Shown one piece after another: positions 1 through 11,118 of a stretch of DNA of 64,000 nt. The stretch covers positions 19,062-83,061 of the forward strand of contig CAMCYA010000002.1 in the NCBI GenBank assembly GCA_945883675.1. The letters run 5' to 3'. Each line of letters starts with the position of its first letter. Position 1 is the first letter of the stretch. The position numbers and the translations under genes were made by a program. The stretch comes from Bifidobacterium breve (GTDB lineage Bacteria > Actinomycetota > Actinomycetes > Nanopelagicales > Nanopelagicaceae). The notes under the pieces are model-generated. The model saw only the letters and a list, made by a program, of their open reading frames with translations, did no database searches and was not told the origin of the DNA.

Positions 1-267
1 TCAATCGAAGTCGCACAAGAAGCTGCTCGTCTGATAGAGATACATCCAAATTTAAATCTACTGCGTCAGCCAGATCTATCAATTGTTGCATTTACTAGAA
101 ATGGTTGGAATGCAATCGATTATCAAAAATGGAGTGATCAGCTGCTAGAGGATCAAATTGGATTTATTCCGCCGTCATCTCATCAGGGCCAGCCGATTTT
201 AAGATTTGCAATTGTTAATCCATGGACAAAAATAAGTGATATTCAGATGATTTTGGACAGGCTCTAA
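1..267 (+). CDS. PLP-dependent group II decarboxylase, C-terminal 88 residues (5' truncated by window)
   Basis: The reading frame is open from base 1 and stops with TAA at 265-267, so only the C-terminus is visible. The sequence around FTRNGWNAIDYQKWSDQLL, then FIPPSSHQGQPILRFAIVNP, resembles the small C-terminal domain of group II PLP decarboxylases (aromatic amino acid, diaminobutyrate or glutamate type), where an Arg near RFAIVNP helps hold the carboxylate. The catalytic Lys lies upstream of the window, so the substrate cannot be read here. The next gene follows on the same strand after 40 bases. Confidence 0.6.
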   Translation, partial: SIEVAQEAARLIEIHPNLNLLRQPDLSIVAFTRNGWNAIDYQKWSDQLLEDQIGFIPPSSHQGQPILRFAIVNPWTKISDIQMILDRL

Positions 268-307
268 ATCCCACACTTTTGAGCATGCCTGTTCTAAGAT
301 TTAACTC

Positions 308-607
308 ATGTCAGCCCAAGAAGATTCAGCAATCAATAATCTCTCTGGTGCGGGCTTTTTATCTAAGGAACACAGCGGATTAAGTGAGCTTGAAGTTCGG
401 ATATTAGATTTTGAAGGTAATTGGTGGCGCTATGCCGGCGCTAAAGAGGCAGCAATTAAGGAACTCTTTGATTTAACCGCACCTCGCTACTACCAACTTC
501 TCAACGATTTGATCGACAGAGAAGATGCCCTGACCGCATCTCCAATGCTCGTTAAGCGCCTTCGCCGCCTGCGCGAGGCTCGCATGGCCACACGCACCGC
601 TCGCTAG
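308..607 (+). CDS. DUF3263 domain protein
   Basis: A 99-residue protein with the actinobacterial DUF3263 signature: ILDFEGNWWRYAGAKEAAIK followed by APRYYQLLNDLIDRE and a basic C-terminal tail rich in Arg. The fold is probably a small helix-turn-helix-like domain, and the basic tail suggests nucleic acid contact; this is inference, as no function is established that I know of. No clear ribosome binding site precedes ATG 308, so it may be leaderless or coupled. It ends just before the groEL promoter, and its position next to groEL is not functionally informative. Confidence 0.8.
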   Translation: MSAQEDSAINNLSGAGFLSKEHSGLSELEVRILDFEGNWWRYAGAKEAAIKELFDLTAPRYYQLLNDLIDREDALTASPMLVKRLRRLREARMATRTAR

Positions 608-618
608 CCAATCTCGTT

Positions 619-647
619 TTGCTCCTGGGAAATAAAGGCCCTAGATT
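619..647 (+). promoter_or_regulatory. groEL promoter (-35/-10)
   Basis: TTGCTC (619-624) and TAGATT (642-647) are separated by 17 bases, a good sigma-70-type pair. It lies directly upstream of the CIRCE operator at 653-679, so transcription would start at about 653-656, inside or at the edge of the operator, as in HrcA-controlled chaperonin genes. Confidence 0.65.
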
Positions 648-652
648 TGGCG

Positions 653-679
653 TTAGCACTCTCGGGGTGCGAGTGATAA
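653..679 (+). promoter_or_regulatory. CIRCE operator (HrcA binding site)
   Basis: TTAGCACTC (653-661), a 9-base spacer and GAGTGATAA (671-679) match the CIRCE consensus TTAGCACTC-N9-GAGTGCTAA with one mismatch in the right arm. CIRCE is the operator of the heat-shock repressor HrcA, and it lies between a good promoter and the groEL start. HrcA itself is not in this window. Confidence 0.92.
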
Positions 680-2359
<1,680 letters not shown>

Positions 2360-2381
2360 GGCACAGCTAAAGTAATTAATA

Positions 2382-2450
2382 GAGCACCGTCCGCGCGAAC
2401 TACCAGTTAACTGGCTCAGAAATAAGCCAATTAACGCGAGGGCGGTGTTC
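2382..2450 (+). terminator. long hairpin after groEL, probable terminator
   Basis: GAGCACCGTCC at 2382 pairs with GGGCGGTGTTC ending at 2450, and inside this an arm around GTTAACTGGCT pairs with AGCCAATTAAC with one mismatch, making one long stem. Only a weak T-rich run (tgctttatcctt) follows, so it may terminate poorly or act as an RNA-stabilising 3' end. Confidence 0.6.
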
Positions 2451-2467
2451 TGCTTTATCCTTATCCC

Positions 2468-3202
2468 ATGGCAAAGAAACCAAGCGTAAAAAAAATCTTC
2501 CAGCGTTCATCAAAGAACGTTGTCGAAGCCTTCGACGCAAGTGAACTTGCCCTTGCTGCAATTATTGAGCAAGCGGAAAAATCAGCGCATGTTGGCGGAT
2601 TTGTTTCTGTTGAATTCGATGATGAAAACCGCGTTGCCACATATCTTTATGAAGCAAATCTTGCAGGTTATAAAGGTTGGCGATGGTGTGTAACTGTTGC
2701 AAAAGTTGACGAAGATTCAGCTCCAACTATTTGTGATGTTGTAGTTCTACCAGGCCCAGATGCATTGCAACCACCAGAGTGGATTCCATATCTTGATCGA
2801 ATTCTTCCTGGTGATGTAGGAGTTGGTGACATTGTTCCGAGTTCATTGTCAGATACTCGTTTAGTTCCAGGACAACAAAGTCTTCCAAACGATGAAGATC
2901 TTGATACTGCTTTAGCCATTGAACTTGGTTTTGGTCGAGCACGTGTAATGTCAATCGAAGGACGCGATCAAGCAGCAAAGCGTTGGTATGACGGGGAGCG
3001 CGGACCAAAAGCACCTGTTGCGCAGTCGGCACCAAAACCATGTCATAGCTGTGGTTTCTTTATTCCAATTGCTGGATCACTTCGATCAACTTTTGGCGTA
3101 TGCGCCAATGCCATTTCACCCGAGGATGCTCGTGTCGTGAGCGTAGATCACGGCTGTGGCGCACATTCGGAAGCGACCTTCACGGAGCCGGTGTTAAACT
3201 AA
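2468..3202 (+). CDS. DUF3027 family protein
   Basis: A 244-residue protein of the actinobacterial DUF3027 family, recognised from PPEWIPYLDRILPGDVGVGD and the preceding GWRWCVTVAK segment. The C-terminus carries CHSCGFF followed about 20 residues later by VCAN and then HGCGAHSE, a Cys-rich pattern that may bind zinc. No signal peptide or membrane segment is visible. Its neighbour downstream is a cold-shock protein, the same pairing I recall from Streptomyces and other actinobacteria. The function is not established; a nucleic-acid-related role is only a guess from the neighbourhood and the zinc-like motif. Confidence 0.85.
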   Translation: MAKKPSVKKIFQRSSKNVVEAFDASELALAAIIEQAEKSAHVGGFVSVEFDDENRVATYLYEANLAGYKGWRWCVTVAKVDEDSAPTICDVVVLPGPDALQPPEWIPYLDRILPGDVGVGDIVPSSLSDTRLVPGQQSLPNDEDLDTALAIELGFGRARVMSIEGRDQAAKRWYDGERGPKAPVAQSAPKPCHSCGFFIPIAGSLRSTFGVCANAISPEDARVVSVDHGCGAHSEATFTEPVLN

Positions 3203-3371
3203 GCACCTGTTATCGCAACCGCGATACCGATTCAAACGAATGAAATATTCACAAGATATTCATAAGTTACGAACGAGATCAACAGGAACAAAAAGAGCAA
3301 GCGTTAGGTAGAACTAGCGCTCAGCAACATCAGGACAGAATTAGCAAACTAGTAAGGAAAGAGAGCTCACA
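3203..3371 (+). promoter_or_regulatory. leader region of the cold-shock gene with two hairpins
   Basis: This 169-base gap contains a perfect small hairpin TATCGC-AACC-GCGATA at 3211-3226 and a second, GCGTTAG-GTAGAA-CTAGCGC, at 3301-3320 (one G-T pair). The ribosome binding site AAGGAAAGAGAG lies just before ATG 3372. Long structured 5' leaders are typical of cold-shock mRNAs; whether this leader is transcribed in full is inferred, since I see no convincing promoter. Confidence 0.4.
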
Positions 3372-3755
3372 ATGCCTACAGGACATGTCAAATGGTTCTC
3401 ACTTGAAAAGGGTTTTGGTTTTATTGCAAATGATGAAGGCGAAGATGTTTATCTAGCTGCAACATCACTGCCTGAAGGCGTCGCAACAGTTAAGCCTGGA
3501 ACAAAACTAGAGTTTTCAATTGCAGATAGTCGCAAAGGCCCACAGGCAATGTCAGTGCACATAATTGATGCACCTCCGTCTCTTGTTGAAAACTCCCGTG
3601 CAAACAGTGATGACCTTGCTGCGATGATTGAAGATACGATCAAAATGTTAGATCGAGTTGGAAACGGTTTACGTAGTGGTCGCCATCCAAATCCGCAAGA
3701 AACAGATCGACTTGGTCGCGTATTGCGCGGAATCGCATCACAACTAGGTGCTTGA
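3372..3755 (+). CDS. cold-shock domain protein, long actinobacterial type
   Basis: The first 65 residues form a cold-shock domain: GHVKWFSLEKGFGFIAND is the RNP1-bearing strand, but the usual RNP2 VFVH is replaced by VYLA. The protein is 127 residues, twice a minimal Csp, with a C-terminal helical extension of unknown role (residues 75-127). It binds single-stranded RNA or DNA and acts as an RNA chaperone by family knowledge. The DUF3027-Csp order is conserved in actinobacteria, which supports the assignment. Confidence 0.92.
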   Translation: MPTGHVKWFSLEKGFGFIANDEGEDVYLAATSLPEGVATVKPGTKLEFSIADSRKGPQAMSVHIIDAPPSLVENSRANSDDLAAMIEDTIKMLDRVGNGLRSGRHPNPQETDRLGRVLRGIASQLGA

Positions 3756-3819
3756 GCGCAAGCAATTATTTCGCTGGTTTCAAATCACTGCGTCAAAAAA
3801 TCAGCGTATTAAGTTTGTA

Positions 3820-4008
3820 TTAAATGCCAGATCGTCGATTGCGACGAATTGTGTAACGAATTCCGAAAAGTCCAAGAGCCGTGCCTGAAACACAGGTCCA
3901 AATTATTTTGGAATCAGCACCTACTGCAATTGAGATGACACCAGCAGCTATCCAACATGAAGTTCCAATAGCGACTAGGGTTACAACATTGCGTAGGCGA
4001 GTAGTCAT
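3820..4008 (-). CDS. DUF2530 small membrane protein
   Basis: A 62-residue protein with two hydrophobic segments (about residues 7-28 and 34-52) and a basic C-terminal tail (RYTIRRNRRSG). It matches the DUF2530 family, small actinobacterial membrane proteins of unknown function often found beside an MFS gene, as here. It is transcribed divergently from the MFS gene with only 12 bases between the two start codons, so the promoters must overlap or lie inside the opposite gene. Confidence 0.75.
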   Translation of the reverse strand: MTTRLRNVVTLVAIGTSCWIAAGVISIAVGADSKIIWTCVSGTALGLFGIRYTIRRNRRSGI

Positions 4009-4020
4009 GGAAGTAGAGTA

Positions 4021-5289
4021 ATGCGTTTTAAGGTTAAAGTAGATGGCAATATGCGATCATTTCGCCACCGCAATTACAGAATTCTCTTTCCCGCAAATGC
4101 TGTTTCAAATATTGGAACCTGGGCACAACGTGTGGCACAAGATTGGCTTGTTCTAGAGCTTACAAACAACAGCGGGACCTATCTTGGATTAGTTTCTGCT
4201 GTTCAATTTTTGCCAATACTTCTTTTCTCACTACATGGCGGAAAGTTTGCAGATCGATTCAATAAGCGAAAGGCATTGATTCTTACCAACGTACTAGGCG
4301 GGGCATCATCTCTTGTATTGGGCATCTTGGTAGTCACTGAATCTGTACTCCTTTGGCAAGTCTTTGTATTGGCCGGTGTGCTTGGACTCTCAAATGCAAT
4401 TGACGGTCCTGTTCGTCAGTCATTTACATCTGAAATTGTTGGCCCAGATGATCTTGCAAATGCTGTCTCACTAAACTCAGCCAATTTCAATGCTGGACGT
4501 TTAATTGGGCCAGCGGTATCAGGTGGGCTAATAGCAGCATTTGGTACAGGACCATCTTTTCTCATAAATGCTCTTTCATACCTTTTTGTTATTGCAGCCT
4601 TAATTAAACTAAATGAAAAAACATTTTTTCGCCAAGATCAAGAGAAATCAGATGGAAATATTCGGGAAGGCATTAAATACGTAAAGTCTCGGCCAGATAT
4701 CTATGTGGTTCTACTCATTGTTTTATTTGTTTCAACTTTTGGGCTTAACTTCCAGATTTTCAATGCACTAATGGCAACAAAAGAGTTTGGGTTAGGACCT
4801 GCAAGTTTTGGACTCATGGGAACTTTTGTTGCAATTGGATCACTTACTGGAGCAATTGGATCTGCTCGATTAGAAAGATTCAGAAGCACAAAGTTTGTCA
4901 TCAAGGGTGGAATCGTCTTTTCAACATCGATAATCATTCTTTCCGTCCTACCAACATTTACTGTTTATATGATCTGGCTACCTATATGTGGATTGAGTGC
5001 TCTGACTACTTTAGTCTCGGCAAACTCATTAGTTCAGACAAGTTCTGACACTGCGATTCGTGGACGCGTGATGGGCTTGTATCTACTTGTTTTCATGGGA
5101 GGTGCACCATTTGGATCTCCGCTAATTGGCGTAACAACTGAGCTAATTGGCATACGTCCAACTATCACAATCTGCGGGACTATTTCATTAGTTGCATCGA
5201 TTTTAGTTTGGTTTATCTATAAAAACAGGGTTACTCCACCAGCAGATATTTCTGTCGCTGCTGTTTTAAAGAGCGTTAATCGCAATTAA
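4021..5289 (+). CDS. MFS transporter (MFS_3, enterobactin-exporter-like)
   Basis: A 422-residue, roughly 12-helix major facilitator. The loop between helices 2 and 3 has GGKFADRFNKRKA, the MFS motif A, and SNIGTWAQRVAQDWLVLELT is the start typical of the MFS_3 branch that includes EntS-like exporters. The substrate cannot be deduced. ATG 4021 is the longest start; ATG 4051 (MRSFRHRNYR) is equally plausible because homologues usually begin close to that point. Its 3' end overlaps a 26-codon ORF on the other strand. Confidence 0.85.
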   Translation: MRFKVKVDGNMRSFRHRNYRILFPANAVSNIGTWAQRVAQDWLVLELTNNSGTYLGLVSAVQFLPILLFSLHGGKFADRFNKRKALILTNVLGGASSLVLGILVVTESVLLWQVFVLAGVLGLSNAIDGPVRQSFTSEIVGPDDLANAVSLNSANFNAGRLIGPAVSGGLIAAFGTGPSFLINALSYLFVIAALIKLNEKTFFRQDQEKSDGNIREGIKYVKSRPDIYVVLLIVLFVSTFGLNFQIFNALMATKEFGLGPASFGLMGTFVAIGSLTGAIGSARLERFRSTKFVIKGGIVFSTSIIILSVLPTFTVYMIWLPICGLSALTTLVSANSLVQTSSDTAIRGRVMGLYLLVFMGGAPFGSPLIGVTTELIGIRPTITICGTISLVASILVWFIYKNRVTPPADISVAAVLKSVNRN

Positions 5290-5346
5290 TATCAGTAAAC
5301 CAAACAGAGCAACAATGGTCACAGTTCGTCTTGTTTTGTAATTCAT
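5266..5346 (-). CDS. candidate 26-residue single-pass membrane peptide
   Basis: The minus-strand frame reads MNYKTRRTV, then a hydrophobic stretch to INAL and a TAA stop. Its ATG overlaps the TGA stop of the upstream MFS gene (ATGA), and AAGGA lies 6 bases before the ATG, so translational coupling is plausible. The layout is basic N-terminus plus one membrane helix, as in many bacterial regulatory membrane peptides. It overlaps the last 24 bases of the convergent MFS gene. The frame and RBS are seen directly; a function as a partner of the MFS protein is only inference. Confidence 0.45.
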   Translation of the reverse strand: MNYKTRRTVTIVALFGLLILIAINAL

Positions 5347-6499
5347 ACTGATTCCTTAACGTGTGATGGAACTAGTTTGATTATGGCAAATGCAACAATG
5401 ATCAATACAAAAACCATTACGTATGCTCGAGAGATACCGTAAATATCCCCTAATAATCCTAATAAGAAGGGTGCCCCAGCTATCGCAATTCCAGCTGCAA
5501 GTGAGGCCCTTCCGATTGCTAAATCGGGTCGTCCTTGACTCAAGCCAATCAGTCGAATTGAAGAGAGCGCAAACTGCATTGAAACACCAAGTCCAACAAC
5601 GAACAAACAGATTAATGAGAGCACCATGTTATGTGAGAGCCAGAAACCTAAGAATCCGAAGAATTGGATCGCAATTATTGATAGCAGTTGATTGTCTAAT
5701 GACAGGTGCTTTAGAACCAACCCTCCATACCAACGTCCAACTCCCATTCCGGTACCTAAGGCAACGATTGCAACTGTTGAGACTGCTGCACTTGAGCCGA
5801 CACGTTCTTTTAAAAGAGCAGCGGCCCAAAAAGAGGTTGCAAATTCTGCTGATATACATGCAATAAAAGCAACCCAAGAAATCCAAAATGTTGGTGAGAG
5901 TTTTCCACCTTGCGGCCCATCTTCGTGCGGAATGTGTTCTTCTAAATCTTTATCTCGTCCAACGATAAATAGTATGAGCGCAACGGGTAGAGCTACGAGC
6001 AAGCCTAAACGCCAAAGATTTGGATAAACAATTGCAATTGTTCCAATTAACGCTGTTCCGATAACAAAGCCAATGGATGCAATTCCATTGGCTTGAGGAA
6101 TAGCCACCTCTGCAGACTTTCCATAGTGGTGTGACATTTTTGTAAGCATTGTATTGATGGTTAATGAAGTACCAAAGCCAGTTAATAAGGTTGCAGGTAA
6201 AGTTATATAAACAGGTGGCGAGAGAACGAAGATTAAAAGCCCAAAACTAAAGATTGTTAATCCAATCCAGCTGGCCCTTTCACGTCCAAATTTGTGTGCA
6301 ATGTGCGGATTAGCCCATCCGGCAAAGATTGAGGCAATTCCCATTGCAGTACCGTGTAAACCAGCGATTGTCAGCGAAGTACCTTGATCTGCACGCAGTA
6401 ATGATTGTGCTGGACCAAATCCACCCAAATAAAAGTTTACAACAGCTGTTTGGACCGCAACGATCCAAAAAAATCTATCCCGCTGAAAACTCTTCGGCA

Positions 6500-6500
<1 letters not shown>
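5343..6500 (-). CDS. MFS transporter
   Basis: A 385-residue major facilitator with about 12 hydrophobic segments. The weak motif A region is NPHIAHKFGRERASW, and the N-terminus has a conserved-looking NFYLGGFGPAQSLL. Its ATG overlaps the serC stop by one base (TAATG), so it is co-translated with serC and lies at the end of the pdxH-serC run. An export or uptake role linked to serine or B6 metabolism is possible but unsupported beyond position. The stop overlaps the start of a 26-codon ORF. Confidence 0.82.
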
Positions 6501-7615
<1,115 letters not shown>

Positions 7616-7621
7616 CTAAGA

Positions 7622-8287
7622 CTACGGGTAGTACCTCGTTAGTTCCCAATCGGAGTTGGTACTGGTTCGCTCATAGCGCAAGCGATCATGCAGTCTGGAG
7701 TATCGTCCTTGCCAAAATTCAATATTGAGTGGAACAACACGATAGCCACCCCAATATTCAGGGCGCGGAACAATTGAACCTTCTGGCCATTTAGTTGCTG
7801 CGCCTTCATAGCGTTGTTCTAATTCCGCACGTGATGACAACGGTGATGATTGATGACTAGCCCACGCACCAATTTGTGAACCCCATGGTCTCGCTGCAAA
7901 GTAGTCATCTGATTCTGATGCTAAAACTTTTTCAACTACTCCACTAATTGAAACTTGTCGCTCCATTGCATACCAAGGAAATAGAAGAGATACATTTTCA
8001 TTGATATTCATGGCATGTGCTTTGCGAGACTCATAGTTTGAGAAAAAAGTGAAGCCTCCCTCTGAAATATCTTTGAGCAAAACAGTTCTTGTACTTATTT
8101 GATTATCAGGGTGCACAGTTGAAAGCACCATTGCATTTGCTTCTACGATCACAGAGTTTTCATGAGCTTGTTTCAACCAGATTGAAAATGCTTCAAATGG
8201 GTCAGCAGGTAAGGTCTCCATACCAACGTCGCTATAGGAACGTCGCATCGCTCGAATCTGATCCCGAGTGAAACCTTCATTTTCCAT
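7622..8287 (-). CDS. pdxH: pyridoxamine/pyridoxine 5'-phosphate oxidase
   Basis: FMN-dependent oxidase that makes pyridoxal 5'-phosphate from PNP or PMP. The 221-residue protein shows the family order: ISTRTVLLKDISEGGFTFFS for FMN contact, QVSISGVVEKV, ARPWGSQIGAWASHQS and the C-terminal EYWGGYRVVPLNIEFWQG with LHDRLRYER. The usual final RLAP is replaced by TRYYP. It is the first gene of the minus-strand pdxH-serC-MFS run and starts 62 bases from the divergent photolyase gene. Confidence 0.95.
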   Translation of the reverse strand: MENEGFTRDQIRAMRRSYSDVGMETLPADPFEAFSIWLKQAHENSVIVEANAMVLSTVHPDNQISTRTVLLKDISEGGFTFFSNYESRKAHAMNINENVSLLFPWYAMERQVSISGVVEKVLASESDDYFAARPWGSQIGAWASHQSSPLSSRAELEQRYEGAATKWPEGSIVPRPEYWGGYRVVPLNIEFWQGRYSRLHDRLRYERTSTNSDWELTRYYP

Positions 8288-8349
8288 GGGCTAATCGAAC
8301 CTCATTTTCAACTTCTTCGCATTATGGATCTCTGTGATTTAATCATCCC

Positions 8350-9720
8350 ATGCCCAAGGCGAAGTGTTCAATTATGTGGTTTCGCAGAGATCTTCGCGTC
8401 AATGATCATCCTGCGTTGCTAGCAGCAATTGAATCTGCCGAGACAGTTATCCCTCTATTTATTTTAGATAAGCAGCAAATCACTGAAGCAGGCGACAAAC
8501 TCTTGGCATACATGGGTAAATCTCTGCGCGCACTGGATGAATCACTCGGAAATAGATTGCACATTATTGAGGGCGATCAAGTAGAAATTTTAAAGGAACT
8601 AATCGCAGAGCATCAGGTGCAAGAAGTTCACATTTCAACTGAATATGAAAGATACGGAGCGCAAAGAGATGCGAAGGTTGAAGCATCTGGAATTACGCTA
8701 GTTCCAACTGGATCCCCTTATGCAGTTGCACCGGGTAGAGTTTTAAAACCGAGTGATGGAACTGCCTACAAGGTCTATACGCCTTTCTATAAAGGTTGGC
8801 GCGCACATGGTTGGCGTGCACCAGCAATAACACCAAAGAAATTTGATTTAGTAGAACCAACCGCTAAGTATCGTGCTTTCCCTGACTTTCCCGAAGAATC
8901 AGGAACGCATGTAATTGAAGCCGGAGAAAATGCAGCGTTAAAGCGCTTTGCAGCATTTGAAAAGAATGGATTAGATTCCTATGACGAGGCCCGTAATTTA
9001 GCTGGAATAGATGGAACGTCAAAGATGAGTACCTATTTAAAGTTTGGAGAAATTCATCCACGGACTCTCTTGCAAAATCTTGGAGAAAGTAAGGCCCATG
9101 ACACTTTCCGAAAAGAGATTGCATGGCGAGAGTTCTATGCAGATGTTCTTTTTAATAATCCAAACACCGATACTGATTACTACGCACCTAAATTTGCGCA
9201 GATGCGTTATGACAAACCAGGCAAACAGTTTAAAGCTTGGTGTGAAGGCAAAACGGGCTATCCATTTGTCGATGCCGCCATGCGCCAATTAGTGATTGAA
9301 GGATGGATGCATAATCGCACACGGATGGTCGTAGCATCTTTCTTGGTCAAAGACTTACATCTAGAGTGGCAGTTGGGTGAGCGTTTTTTTGCCGAACATC
9401 TTGTTGATTATGATGTTGCATCTAATGCACATGGTTGGCAATGGACTGCAGGATGTGGAACCGATGCTTCTCCTTACTACCGTATTTTCAATCCCATAGA
9501 ACAAGGCAAACGCTTTGATGAGAATGGTGATTACATTCGCAAGTATGTTCCAGAACTAGCTCATCTTTCTTCTGACCAAATAAACGAACCTTGGCTTTTT
9601 CTGGATGGTTATAGCAAGGGATACTGCGAACGTATAGTTGATCATGCGTTAGAAAGATTAGAGTCTTTGGCTAGATTGCAAGAGATTAAAGCGGACAAAC
9701 CCCTAGACCCTCGCGCTTAG
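8350..9720 (+). CDS. phrB: deoxyribodipyrimidine photo-lyase, class I CPD type
   Basis: Light-driven repair of cyclobutane pyrimidine dimers. The N-terminal antenna domain starts with MWFRRDLRVNDHPALLAAIE, and the FAD-binding half has REIAWREF-like EIAWREFYADVLF, GYPFVDAAMRQL, EGWMHNRTRMVVASFLVKDL and SNAHGWQWTAGCG, with the Trp residues expected for photoreduction. At 456 residues it is full length. Such enzymes suit a sunlit surface-water bacterium. The last 35 bases overlap the convergent diguanylate cyclase gene, which is unusual for two unrelated genes. Confidence 0.95.
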   Translation: MPKAKCSIMWFRRDLRVNDHPALLAAIESAETVIPLFILDKQQITEAGDKLLAYMGKSLRALDESLGNRLHIIEGDQVEILKELIAEHQVQEVHISTEYERYGAQRDAKVEASGITLVPTGSPYAVAPGRVLKPSDGTAYKVYTPFYKGWRAHGWRAPAITPKKFDLVEPTAKYRAFPDFPEESGTHVIEAGENAALKRFAAFEKNGLDSYDEARNLAGIDGTSKMSTYLKFGEIHPRTLLQNLGESKAHDTFRKEIAWREFYADVLFNNPNTDTDYYAPKFAQMRYDKPGKQFKAWCEGKTGYPFVDAAMRQLVIEGWMHNRTRMVVASFLVKDLHLEWQLGERFFAEHLVDYDVASNAHGWQWTAGCGTDASPYYRIFNPIEQGKRFDENGDYIRKYVPELAHLSSDQINEPWLFLDGYSKGYCERIVDHALERLESLARLQEIKADKPLDPRA

Positions 9721-11056
9721 CTTTATACATTGCAGTATCCGCACGAAGTAAAAGATCTGGATCTCCAGTATTTTTTGCCACCCCAATACTGACACCCAAG
9801 TGAATCTCTTTGCTGTCAATATGTATTGGATAAGAAAGTGTTGCTCGAAGTGCAAGTGCAATTTCTATTGCACTCTCATGTAAACCTTCGATTAGAACTC
9901 CAAATTCATCTCCCCCAAGGCGCGCTAGAAATGCGCCATGTGGCAAAGCTCGATCAAATCTACGTGCAACTTGCTTGAGAACTTTGTCTCCAATTTCATG
10001 ACCATACATATCATTTATTGGTTTGAAGCCATCAAGATCTAGCAAGAGCAAAGAGCCCTCTTTGTTTACAAACTCTTCAATCTCAGAGATTAATCGCCTC
10101 CTATTTGGCAATCCCGTCAGCTCATCAGTTCGAGCTAACAATCTCTCTGTGCCTATATGACGCGATTGGTTCATCGCAGTGGCTAATCGGGAAAATGCCA
10201 GCACAAGAGTTATCACTGCAGGTAACGCAACATAGCGGGGAAGATAGTTGGGCTGCAACGCAAAGAGTGCAAGAAGTGTTGCACTCAAAAAAACTGAAAG
10301 GGTAATAAAGATCGGATTTCTTGATTCAACTAAAGGCGAATGCCCTTGTTCTTGATTTACCTCCATGCGCCAAAAACTCTCTGAGATCAAAAGAATTCCA
10401 AGCAGCCATCCATCATCGACTAACCCGCCTATCGAATAGTAGGCGTATGTATCAATGGAAAGATAGAGAAAATCTGTAAGAACAAAAGAAGTAATACCGA
10501 TAATCAGAATTAGAGGGCCAGAAGAAAAGCTTCGGATACAAAAAAGTGAGAGAACAATCGCTGCTAATAAAAGATCTGCGAGAGGGTAGACGAGAGGATA
10601 AAACAACTGCGCTAAGGGTTGATCAAGTGATGGCAAAACTTGAGGAAGTAAAACCGCAGCTCCAAATGTTGTGATCCCAAAACCAATGATTGCACTGTCT
10701 AGAATTTCACTTTTCTTGTATGTTGAATGACCACGAATTATCCGAACTGAGCCAATAACAATAAATGGGTAAAAAATAAGATACATCAACTCTCCAAAAG
10801 AAGTTAGAAGAGTTGTCGCAAAGTTGTAATGTGCAAAACTGGCAACCACTGAACCAATAAGCCAAGCCAGTATCCCTAGAGCGATAGCAAATTTGGCGGT
10901 AGAAAACTCGAGCTTTGGTGACAATGCAATTGAGATGATTGCAGAGAGTCCAACTAAGTTGTAGAGGAGAACTTCAGTCCAAATAGATTGGTTCGTTACT
11001 CTCAAGATTAGATGAAGTGCAAGCAGTGCTGGTCCGAGTAATCGAACTATGCGCAT
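9686..11056 (-). CDS. membrane-anchored diguanylate cyclase (GGDEF)
   Basis: A 456-residue protein: about eight hydrophobic segments in residues 1-290, then a GGDEF domain from about 300 (ELTGLPNRR) through LLLLDLDGFKPINDMYGHEIGD and the signature RLGGDEFGVLIEG to LRADTAMYKAKREG. The GGDEF motif and metal-binding Asp are intact, so it should make c-di-GMP from two GTP. The inhibitory RxxD site expected five residues before the signature is absent, so product inhibition by that route is unlikely. There is no EAL or HD-GYP partner nearby. It may sense something at the membrane. Confidence 0.9.
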   Translation of the reverse strand: MRIVRLLGPALLALHLILRVTNQSIWTEVLLYNLVGLSAIISIALSPKLEFSTAKFAIALGILAWLIGSVVASFAHYNFATTLLTSFGELMYLIFYPFIVIGSVRIIRGHSTYKKSEILDSAIIGFGITTFGAAVLLPQVLPSLDQPLAQLFYPLVYPLADLLLAAIVLSLFCIRSFSSGPLILIIGITSFVLTDFLYLSIDTYAYYSIGGLVDDGWLLGILLISESFWRMEVNQEQGHSPLVESRNPIFITLSVFLSATLLALFALQPNYLPRYVALPAVITLVLAFSRLATAMNQSRHIGTERLLARTDELTGLPNRRRLISEIEEFVNKEGSLLLLDLDGFKPINDMYGHEIGDKVLKQVARRFDRALPHGAFLARLGGDEFGVLIEGLHESAIEIALALRATLSYPIHIDSKEIHLGVSIGVAKNTGDPDLLLRADTAMYKAKREGLGVCPL

Positions 11057-11118
11057 GCCTACATACTAAGAACATGCATTTCACTGAAGAATAGGGGAAG
11101 CCTTAGTCAAACTTCGTT

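Noticed and set aside
5423..5866. Plus-strand ORF of 147 codons inside the minus-strand MFS gene
   Set aside because: No domain, no ribosome binding site, and the MFS frame on the other strand has helices, motif and operon context.
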